Positions 54,250 to 64,000 of a DNA stretch of 64,000 nucleotides are shown here, piece after piece. The stretch is from NCBI GenBank assembly GCA_002205965.3, contig NADL03000147.1:1-64000 (forward strand), read 5' to 3'. How positions within the stretch are numbered: position 1 is the first letter of the stretch; each line of letters starts with the position of its first letter. Origin of the DNA: Kappaphycus alvarezii (lineage: Eukaryota > Rhodophyta > Florideophyceae > Gigartinales > Solieriaceae). The notes beneath the pieces are model-generated. The model was not told the origin of the DNA and did no database searches. It saw nothing but the letters and a program-made list of their open reading frames with translations. Made by a program: the position numbers and the translations under genes.

Positions 54250-56050
54250 AAAATTGGCTTTTGTAGTCGGCAGTGCAGTACGGAGTACCGTTGCACTACA
54301 GCGCAGTACTGCACACGGCTCTAAGGAGTCAAAATTGTGGCCGAATATTGTATGCCTTGTTGGAAATGCAACGTACTGTACAGTACTTACTACCACATCC
54401 GGCCAATCGGTTCAGTACATCATAGAATACTGTATACGGCAATGGGTCTCTTGTTGAAATACTGGGATTTACATCAAAGAACAGATAATTAGGCAATACT
54501 AAAGTCTTTGCAGAGGTTTAACTTGCACATCCTGTTGTATGTAGTATCTTTGTAATGCTGTATTTATTTCATAAAATATTCGATTTTTTCCTAGTGGACC
54601 CGGTCAGGACAGAAGAAATTAGATTAAAGAACAATAACTGAGACGTTACGAATAAATTCAATCGTACTGTAAATGTGTCATCGATGGAAGCAGGTTCTCT
54701 CTGTTCAATGTTTCTAGTACAACGACGAACTGCACAACCCATCTCATCCGCGAGCACAAGACATTCAAGACATTTATGCCAATATATTCCACAAACTTAA
54801 ATAACGTCCAATTCAAAACGTCAACTAACTTCAAAGTATGCCCAAAGTTGACGAACCCCACGGCCTGGCAGCCTTCCCATTATTTTTTTATTCAATCCAC
54901 CTGCTGCGCCCTACGTGACCCTTGCCTATCTTTCCTAGCACGTCTAGTTCATCGCACGCACTATACAATACACACCTGCAGCACTCCAAATGGACAACAC
55001 CCTTAAGAACTAGGCTTCTCGCTCAAAATCCATGGTTGTGAGTTAACGTGCACATCCCAACACGCATTGGATGGGCGCCAATAATATCTACGAGAAGCTC
55101 AAATGAGGACACTGTCGAAGAGTGGCTTTCAGTTTTTAATCCAAGCCATTCTCTTGCAGCAAAATGTCCAGGAAATTCAGGAAAAACAGGGAGTGTGCAC
55201 CACGCCACCCTTTCTGCGGGATATTATCGCTTTTAATCATCTTTATTTGCCCGGAAGAAACGACCGATGCAACACGGCAGAATATCAGGCATTATTTCAA
55301 GTCTCCAGGCTGGCGTACACATAAATCGCATCAACCACTCGTCTTCCCATAAATGACGGAAGAGGAGGTGTTACCTAACCGGAAGGTTAGGATTAGAGTA
55401 ACTGTAAACAAGGTGTGGAGGAAGAGGACACTGTAGGCGAGAGTACTGTAAACTTCCAAATCAGCGTTGGTAGAGTACGTGAATGGAGAGCAAATTTTAA
55501 CGACAATAGAAACTCTGCGAGATTGGGATTCACTTCAGATATTCCGTGATTTATGGTGACTATGAACAGTTTGAGGTTCTATTCAGGTTTTTGTAACAGA
55601 AAAAGTACATTAACAGGTACTTAGGAATGGTTTTGAAATTCAGCATCCGAACCGTTACTTGTACCCCGGTATATGCCGTTTTCAAAAAAAGGAACGTTCC
55701 AATCTACTGTTCAAATGTTGAAAAACAGTGTAATATAACAATAAAAGCACCAAAAAGAACGAGGTATGTGATATATAACTCCCTCCAATCACAGAGAGCT
55801 CTGAAACAAAGCGACATGAGAACCTCCAATTCAACTCATCTCACCCTTCTCACATCCACCCTTCCTACTTAGTTCACATTCTGGCTACGGAAGACCATCA
55901 AACAACATGAGAAGGGATCAAGATTGTCTTTGAAGATATGAATCGCAAATAAACTCCCATTTTCTTTCTGAATCCTTACTCAGCAAAACACAAGAAACGT
56001 TATCTCAAAACAAGTGTGGGGGTTAAAGACCAAACGTTAGGGTTCCTTCG
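54250..56050. other. No supported gene
   Basis: Short frames only. 54.26-54.44 kb has several CAGTACTG / GTACTGTACAGTAC words like those upstream of the GATA gene. Confidence 0.5.
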
Positions 56051-56059
56051 AGAGAATAA

Positions 56060-58063
56060 ATGAAACAAAATGTGGCCACATCGTTTGCAGTCTCTAAGTG
56101 CTGCTCCAGCCTCAAGGGGTTCTGAAATTAAGTTCGAGCATGGGAAAAAAGCGTTTAGAACACATTAGAAGTATAACCAAGATGTAAATTTCAATCAGTT
56201 CAAGGATCTTGTAGAGAAAATGGAAAGGGCCAGAAAAGAGCAAGAAGTTCCCGAAGTACTCAAATATTTTTGCACACTCACCAGAAGTAAAAGTCATTAT
56301 CTGAAATCACCCAAGAAGTTTTCAAGAACTTGATTTTACTCGTGCCAAAAGTAGGACTTCCTTTTCCGTTTGTGGGACATCCGAATTTCAGAAGTTTTTC
56401 ACATTCATTGAATCCAATCTTGCTGATTCCGGATAGGAAGGCGTTTGTCCAGAAGAACATTCCAAATTTTACAGAAAAATTGTGAAAGATGTTTTCATTG
56501 CTATGTTGTCATCCCTTGCTTCAGTTAGCATTTCATTTTACTTTTGAATGACCAGCGGAGGTAAGAAAATAATTGTCTTGATTGCTAATCGATTAGATGA
56601 ACCGTTTGAACGACTTTTGAATTTGGTTCTAATTTAAGGTGGCAGCACTTGGCGGGAATCTTTACATGACCTTGTAATTAAGCAATTGGACTCCTTCAAA
56701 ATTTAAGAGAGAATAATATCTTTTCTCAAGGATGGTGGATCAAACATGCACGCGTGCACAAATTTCATCTGAAGAACCGCGTCTTTCAAACAAGCGGACA
56801 TTTTTTTGCACATGTTATCTCTGGAGGTTGTAACGACGCTTTATTGAAGAAGGTAACGGATTTTTTACCACTTTTCAATCTTAAAGCAGTACAGTAAGTT
56901 TTCAGAAGTGCATCAAATGGACTAAGGAGTCCACCAAGGGGAGAAAAGAATGGTTTCATGCACACAGAAAGCCTTGATGTATATCCAAGATAAATATTGA
57001 AGCTTGAGAAACCAATATTTTTGAGTGAACTGGTAATGTTGAGGATGATGTTGAAGTATAAAGAAGTCTTGATGATGCTTTTTGGTACTAAAAATTATCG
57101 AAATTTTTGGAAAGTGTTCTGATACAGCAAACATGGGAAAACAGTGCAATGCATTGTCCATAACATTGAAAACTGATTTCTCGTGCTTGAAAAGTCAACA
57201 GAAAACCTGAAATGTCTCTGAGACTGTGGCGCTCGTATTCGAGGTATAAATCAAGTTTCAGAGGAACTGAAAAACAATTGAATCAGTTAAGACAGATGGA
57301 TTTAACGATCAACAATACATGCTGAAAGAAAAGATGCCTGCTGCTGTCACAGAATTGTTTCGTGATGTTTTGAATCCACATTTTGAAGTAAGGAGCTTAT
57401 CTAAGTTTTTTGACCATCTCTAGTCGGCTGTAGTCTTTGACCATGAGTTCAAATATTTCAAATCAAGCTTATTAAAACTTCATCATGGTAAAGCTGGAGA
57501 AGAAAAAATTATCTTGCGTAATTACAATGAAAATTCCATCATTCCATTGCTGCTTAGCACGAAGTCTCAAGAAAAGGAAGCTAACCCTGAACACGTGAGT
57601 GCCACCTCCACATCGGAATCCCAAGAACCTGATAAAGTAGAAGAATGTTTTGAAGCTATTGATGCTGAATAGGAACAGCAGTGTGCAAAAAATGCTATGA
57701 AATCAGAGCTACGTGCATACCGGAATCAGATGTTTTCTAAGGATATAGACAAATAGCAGTGATTATGGGAAAATGGGAGCCTATTTCCGATAGCTTCTAA
57801 GTACTTTTTGTTCATACTTGGCATTCCTGCTACTGAGGTCGAAAAATGAACTAATTTGCAGTCTTACATGGAGGATTTGTAGTCATCTGCGGATTCAGTT
57901 ATTCACTGATAATATAGTTAACATCGTTAATATCACCAAAAAATTCACTTATGGTGAGGAGAAGTTTGCTCGGCGTGCTCCATTTAACAATTTAGACAAA
58001 TTTAGTTACTATCCGCATAAATTAGAGAAGGATAATCCAGAAGAACCCGTATGTGAAGAGTGA
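56060..58063 (+). pseudogene. hAT-type transposase, decayed
   Basis: Protein-like plus-strand sequence over 2 kb with several stops and frame changes. NFNQFKDLVEKMERARK lies near 56.19 kb. GLPFPFVGHPNFRSF with LNPILLIPDRKAFVQKNIPN (near 56.36 kb) is the hAT ...LPF..V..P.F+.L...LNP.Y.(L/I)PSR segment. DGGSNM (56731-56748) matches the catalytic-aspartate D.(G/A)SNM motif. MLKEKMPAAVTELFRDVLNP lies near 57.33 kb. Near 57.8 kb WENGSLFPIASKYF and LGIPATEVEK match the C-terminal dimerisation region (FP.LA...L.IPATS..SE). Stops include TAG after AIDAE and after DIDK, and TGA after ATEVEK. It is inactive. Terminal repeats were not found. Confidence 0.7.
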
Positions 58064-58069
58064 AAAGTG

Positions 58070-61000
58070 TGGCTAGTCGCCAACTAAATCCTTATTGCAT
58101 AGTTTCTCGTACTTCCAATTAGTTATTTGTAAATGAGTGACGTCAAACCCCTAATATTTTCCCAATGAACCGTGGCTACGAAATATATTTCCCACTGCCA
58201 GGATGGTAAATATATATCTCATGAGTAAAACCAAGACGAGTCCTTAGAGAAAAACTAGACTCTGAACTACAGTCCCTTTTTTCTATGAACTATAGTGTAT
58301 TTATAACGATGCACAAACAGGATTCGATCGGACGAGTTTTCCGGTTGCAGACTTCATTTTTTACATTAGAAAAAGGGATTTTTCGGATCAAGTACATGTG
58401 CATCCCTTAAAGGTAACTAACTTATACTCGTATCTAGTACATGCCAATGCTTGACTAGCTAGGAGCTGCATGATCTGATACAGTACCTTTTTTTGAACTT
58501 TTTGGGGACCGAGCTGTGAAGAAATGTCACTTCTCTCCCACCATTTTTCGTACCGGTATAAATCAACGCCTGCGTTGCATCATGTGATCGTGAGCAACGA
58601 TGTCCATGATTTCGAGCGCTCCACTGCTCTTGGTGGATGTTTATCATCCTATTACATCTTAATTTTAATAGTTTATCAGGCAGTTTACAATCTATATGAC
58701 AGATGAGTAAATTGTTGTTTGTTTTGAACCATTGCATTTTTCAATTTTACTAGATACATACAATTTCAATGTAATTGGACTCTAAATTTGTAATTTAATT
58801 AAGTATCATGCACTGGATTTCATTTCAGTTCAATTTTTCCTCCATATACTGTGGTAACGCTGTAATATTTGATGTATTTGGCTGCAATTTTTTTCATGTA
58901 CAAGATTCTTTATTTTTCAAATGATATCCACAATCCTGGTTCGGTTGCTACGGCTTTCTCAGAAGACAGTAAAAGTAAAGAAGTTGGAGAATGTAAATAC
59001 TGAAAGTACAGAATAAGTATTGCTAATTAAGTTTTGCCGGAACCAAACGTAACAGTCATCGACTGAAGGAAATTTTCTAATTTCAATATCTTGTCTTTGG
59101 TTTTTTTGGAATTGTGTTTTTTGAAATTATTATACGAATAATTCTTCAATTTTCAAAAAATGCACAAGGTAAAAGTGATACGGTCCACTTATTATGGGTC
59201 ATATTTACGTGTTTTTGCAGCTGACTGGAGTAACATGTAAAGTAGTTTGCTGTCACTAGCTCATTAGCTCACCCAGCGCGCATTTAGTGTGACTGTATAC
59301 TGCATTTAAGGTTCCCGACAACATATACCCAGGGCCGGCGGGGTATCATCAAACGGTAAAACTGCCACTTTGCTCAGTAGTCTGCAACGTAAACATTAAG
59401 TTGTAACAGTGCAGTATTCGGAAATGGTGGGCTTATAAACTGGGTTATTTTGGATGAAGCAGAATGAATAGACAGCTATTAGAATAATATAAGGCGCCAA
59501 AATGAGCTTCTATCTCGTCTTCACCAATTTATGAAGGATTAGGAGTGTATGGCACATCTCCAAGTGACAATGTTTGGGATTTGAAAGGCCTGAATGGAAA
59601 TAAATCTTCTGAAAGCTGCCTAAAGACAATGGAGGAGGCCTTGATTCCAAGAGCAGGTAATTACATAACAATTATTTGAACCTGACAAAAAGACAATGGT
59701 CTCATTCATTTCGAAAAAATTCATTCAATTGATTGAAGGGCAAGGAATTCGCTTTACGAAATAGAATGCGCTTTTTCCACATTAAAATTTATTCCAACAA
59801 CTTTGGGGCGTTTTTCAAATAAAACATTATGAAAAAATCTTCTATTACTTTCCTGCCCTTGGACCTGAATTATTATGTTTCTAATAGTCGAACAGATGTT
59901 TCTCTCGCATTACGATCCAGATGCTCCAATGCAAAATTGTGAATTTAGGGTAATCGCTAAGCAGGAGGCCGAGAACATGCTCAGTTTTGCTTTGGCTATA
60001 GAAGTTTTGAAAAAAATTCATTGAGGTCCGTTATTCTATAAAAATCGATACACCAAGGAATTTTTTTAATATAAAACATTCGACTATTTTATATATCTTT
60101 GCACCGTTGACATCATTGGAGTAACTTTTGAAGTTCTTCAAAAAATCCTGTGTTTTTGGAAAATAGTACACTGTCGTATATTTCCAAGTACCATTGCACA
60201 ACTAGAGAACTGTAATCAGACCATCCATGTTATGGTTTCATTTAATCTCTGAGATCTACAAATTTGGTTTAATATTCGTTACACACGAACACATTGCAAA
60301 AAAATCAACCTTTTAGGTATTCGAAATCTTAAAGGAAGCACGTTCTGAACTTTTGCTGCGTGCACAATCTCTTCCTCTCTATTTTTAAAACTTTCTTTCT
60401 TCTTAGTTACTAGGGACTTAATCTTGGAGGGTAGATCATGCTAATTCTCGGTAGAAATATTAGTGGGCCCATCACTCCTTGAGATATTTGGGAGTCCATC
60501 AATTGAGTAGTCCCCAGTCTTCATAAAATACACATCGATAAATTCTAAAGAGCGCACAATTAAGTCACAGAGCTAATATATGTAGCAATCCGTTTGTAAT
60601 ATATGGCAAGAGGGACAAAGTTTTGAGTTTTGTTGATATTGAAAAAAAATGATCATCTATTTGCTGTGCTACATGAAGCAGTCGCGGATCGGTCGACGGT
60701 AAATAAGGTCGTACTTGACCCACAGTATTCCTTAGGGGGCTTTATTGGGCCTATCCATGAGTTAAGATGTGTTAGACGTGAAAGCACCTGCATTTTCCTT
60801 TGAATTCCAACAGTATGGTAGTTATTGCTGATAATATGTAATATGCTTCTTTAGTTTGTTAATAATGAAACTGAGACTTAGGTTCAATACAGTACTTTAA
60901 GATAATTCTTGACTATTTGATAGATAATAATTGCATCAGTAAATGATTTAATGTAGCTCTAAGATCATTTAGAGATACTTTAGGGCTCTACAGGATGTTA

Positions 61001-61730
61001 CAGTTTGCAAATGAAAAAATTTGTTAACTATATTTGGTAATTTATGTTAACTTTATCATCTCAAAGAATGGAAATTTATTTCCATTTTTTCTTGCGAGTG
61101 GTAAACGAGAGTATATCTTGTGTTATAGAATGTTACTCTTCACATTCTCCACATACATATCCGATTAGAACGGCTTCGAATAGGAATTCATCTTCATTAT
61201 TTAAACGTCCGTGTTCAGAAAGCGGCATAGGATTTGAATGATAAGAAATACTACGACTTAATGATCTAAAACCAGTAAAGCATGCTTGGATTGTCACAGC
61301 GTATATTTTTGCGCATACAGTTCATGGTTTACTCCGAATCAAAGGTCAGTACTCTTCGCCTAACCATATTGAAATAAATGTTTTTCAAATATAATCTCTG
61401 TAATCTAACTTAAAGTTTAAAGGTATAAGAAATCAAATATAGGATCATCACAGGGCCCAGAATAGTCTATATATTTTTTTAATTGGTACACGTTTATAAA
61501 TTTCTTATATTCGGAGAAGTGATCGATATACATACGTTGTTTTCGTTCAGAAAAAAATACTTACAGTATAAATTCGTTGTATATATATCCCAATAATCCT
61601 TCGAAATCGGAACAGGCACAAAGTGGTTTGAGTAATTTTCATAGCGGATTTCAGGTCCCCAAAGTTATTTAGACATCTAAATTTAGGAACTTATGCATCT
61701 TGGTGTAGTGCAATGGCATGCAGGGGAGAC
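58070..61730. other. AT-rich stretch without a supported gene
   Basis: Over 3.6 kb of AT-rich DNA with frequent stops on both strands. The only repeat noted is the weak one at 59.32-59.42 kb shared with 46.86-46.97 kb. Some of it may be the old non-coding part of transposons. Confidence 0.5.
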
Positions 61731-61739
61731 TTGCTGGCG

Positions 61740-62700
61740 AGTATCCCCAATTTCGGCACTTTAATTCGACAACTTTTACTGGCATTAACTTTCATTGACA
61801 CCTACTGTCAGCTACTGACCTTGTAAGGACATTTAGGGTTGCCCAATTCGGGTCAACTGGTCCGCCTCTAATGGGTCTGATATTTTATAGGGTCCTGCCC
61901 TCCTATTGGGCCAAGTGTCAAGATCTTTATTCACTAACGTGGAGATAACTACTGCTCGTAGGGCCTGACACTAACGAATTTCATTGCAGTTTCTTTTTAG
62001 TGCAGATTATAGTTGTAGACTAACTACTATTTATACCTACTCCTCGGGCTAAGACCCTTACTGAAGAAAGCTAACCTCGTTGTCGGCTCTGTACTTGTTT
62101 CCAACTTTCGCTGCGTCAACTAACCCTCGTCTTCAGCAGCGATGGCTATTGCAGCTCTATCCACCCCAAGGATCCCCCTTTTTCCATTCTCTATTTTTGG
62201 CTTCGCCACGTCTACCCAGACCAGTCAAAGTAGAAGTATCCGTCTTCAGCGCCCCGGTAACCGGCGTGTACACAGATGTAGGTTACTTTGCCATAGTGAC
62301 ATCGGTTCAATACTCGCTCCTAAGGAGAAACTTTAGTCAGATAAGCTCAACCACCCTCGTGACGAGGAGTGCTGAGCACCTTACCTCAGTGAGAAGTCAC
62401 GATTCTCTCGTTCCAAGGACTCACTCCTCTTTTCCTAAGGGCACCTTCGTTCCCAAGGAACACGGTCCGGCCTTACAACTTGGAAGGCCATTAACCGTCT
62501 CAATCACTGGAAGGAACACCCCTGCTCTACCACACCCCCGAACCGCCCTAACTGGTCGCTTTCTGAGCCACTACCGAGCAATCGGATTAAAGAGGAAGAG
62601 GTAACTCGAACGCCCTGTGAGTCTTTGTGCGTGTCTTCTCGTGTGTCGTTGCCCAAGTGATTTCAGTTCAACGGCTTCACCACACACTCGCCGCCCACTG
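61740..62700 (-). repeat. 1-kb dispersed repeat, copy 2, inverted
   Basis: Reverse-complement match to 53160-54240, including TTGGGCCAAGTGTCA (near 61.91 kb) and CTTACAACTTGGAAGGCC (near 62.47 kb). The 174-codon plus-strand frame at 62080-62604 is inside the repeat and on its opposite strand, so I do not call it a gene. Confidence 0.55.
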
Positions 62701-62709
62701 CACTACACT

Positions 62710-63300
62710 CTGCCGATTTTCATATTCCTTAAAAATTATTAAGGGTATTTGCTGATGTAAAAATGCAGCAATTGAAACAGAAAGCCAAGTGAAATACTGC
62801 CGCACAGTTCTATATTATGCAAAATAGGTCTTATCTTCGCCTGTGTTACCTTGGAACTACAGTTGTGATTCAATATCTCTTAGTGAGTAGTTTAATCTTG
62901 ACTGACAAAATATATCCCAAAGAAGATAATCTTATATACCATTATTTTACTTCCTATGAATATCGTCCAGGTATCATTTTCATAATCATATCGTCTAGTA
63001 CTTCGGTTTTCCTCACTTTTTACGAAGCACTCAGGTGCCCATATAGCGAGCATTGGATACAAGGAATGAGAAGTCAGACGCATTCTATCGTCTAGCTGAA
63101 AACATTTGAGATCGAGTCTTCACCGCCTAGTTGTAACGTATTCTCTTTGAAATGTGTGTTTGACCTGAAAAAGAATAGTTATGGAGTATTTATCCGGTAT
63201 AGGGCGCAAATAGTAGCGCAAGATGTATAATAAATCCGTTGTACAGCCTTTTTTGAGTTCTAAACTCCCGTAGTTTATTAGAAAACGTTACTATTGCTAA
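62710..63300. other. No gene seen
   Basis: Short frames only, between the 1-kb repeat and the Copia fossil. Confidence 0.5.
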
Positions 63301-63309
63301 TGGGATGGC

Positions 63310-63770
63310 TGTGGCAATTGATTGTGTCGCAGAACACGTGGATATAAAGATTTCATTTATTTCATCACTCCTGGATGTTAAAAATTTCATGACTACTCCG
63401 GAGCTTCCTGACGGGTTAGGGGAGGAATTCGATTCTTATTATTGAGATGGGAACGTACGTCGGTTATTGAAGGCACTCTATGGCTTAAAGCAGGGAGAAT
63501 GTGCGTAGTAGAAAACATTAAACTCATAATTATTGTCTCTTTTCGGTTTTAGGCAGTATGTATATGACTCCAGCCTTTATTTCCAAAATATGGGAGCCAT
63601 CGGTTACAGTTACTCATCTACGTTGATGACTTGTTGACTGACGCCAAATGCATAGAGCAATTTCATGAAATGAGGGCAAATTTTGGTAATAGATTTTAGG
63701 CGAGAGATCTAGGCTTTATGATGCTGTTCCAGGGATAAGGATACACAATGCACGTGCCAGCGCCAAAGCA
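63310..63770 (+). pseudogene. Copia reverse-transcriptase fragment
   Basis: Plus-strand RLLKALYGLKQ followed by GFRQYVYDSSLY and LLIYVDDLL are the Ty1/Copia RT signature in the right order, with the YVDD catalytic motif at about 63.62 kb. Broken, with several breaks. No LTR was recognised nearby, and the rest may lie beyond the window or be lost. Confidence 0.7.
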
Positions 63771-64000
63771 TTTTGTTGAGTCAGAAAATTTCTGTTGCAT
63801 TCCTGCTTGAGACGTCCATTATGAAAATTGGTAGAAGTTCATCGACGCCCATGAGATCTGGAGTTCCATCTCTGTTAGCGCATGGTTGCTAAAACAGCGC
63901 CACAGACCAATTCGACATACCGTATGGTGAAATATTCAGCTCATTCATGCATCTCTCTATAAAAACTCGGTATGACATACGGTATGCAGTCTCACCTTTC

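Noticed and set aside
62080-62604. 174-codon ORF as a gene
   Set aside because: It lies within a diverged 1-kb repeat, on its opposite strand, and has no domain or conserved frame in the other copy.
1-64000. tRNA or rRNA genes
   Set aside because: No GTTCRANTC-type arms in a cloverleaf context and no rRNA-like blocks were found by eye; a covariance-model scan would be decisive.

Overview
The window reads as eukaryotic nuclear DNA dominated by transposable elements, most of them old and broken. There are no operons, ribosome binding sites, tRNA genes or CRISPR arrays that I could find. Only one long, clean, intronless gene stands out: a 1343-codon reading frame at 41.6-45.6 kb on the minus strand with a GATA-type zinc finger. 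A long gene without introns, many Ty3/Gypsy and Ty1/Copia remains, and dense TACTGTAC-type palindromes would fit an intron-poor lineage such as a florideophyte red alga. A fungus is also possible, and the sequence alone does not settle it. Layout: 0-1.4 kb holds the 5' end of a minus-strand Gypsy element running off the left edge. 2.0-4.9 kb is a decayed minus-strand protein that looks like a DNA-transposon transposase of a family I cannot name. 5.5-16.3 kb is one Gypsy element, with a 4.66-kb Copia element inserted inside its 3' LTR and marked by a 5-bp target duplication. 16.3-16.97 kb is the tail of a LINE. 16.97-25.78 kb is a composite of a second Gypsy family: a plus-strand gag-pol body lies between two inverted copies (about 1.49 kb each) of the family's 3' accessory region. 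26-27 kb is a pogo-like transposase remnant. 27-36.5 kb is mostly empty apart from a decayed J-domain-like gene (31.65-33.46 kb) and an unidentified coding-like relic near 30 kb. 36.5-38.4 kb is a solo LTR of the second Gypsy family that carries another TG...CA insertion with its own 5-bp duplication. 39.9-40.98 kb is a 1082-bp palindrome with two 510-bp arms of equal length. 41.6-46.8 kb is the GATA gene and its palindrome-rich upstream region. 47.4-48.1 kb is an LTR-like sequence next to a small ORF. 50.1-52.8 kb has a gag-like relic and a PIF/Harbinger transposon with a possible Myb-like partner. 53.2-54.2 and 61.7-62.7 kb are inverted copies of a 1-kb repeat, and a decayed hAT transposase (56.1-58.1 kb) lies between them. 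63.3-63.8 kb is a Copia reverse-transcriptase fossil. How the parts relate: most of the window is layers of insertion, Copia into a Gypsy LTR, one LTR into another, and Gypsy next to LINE. The points of most biological interest are the large palindrome, the Gypsy accessory protein with an internally duplicated domain, the Gypsy element with antisense reading frames beyond pol, the GATA protein with its upstream TACTGTAC field, and the unnamed transposase-like family at 2-4.9 kb. All family calls come from reading motifs by eye; no database search was possible.
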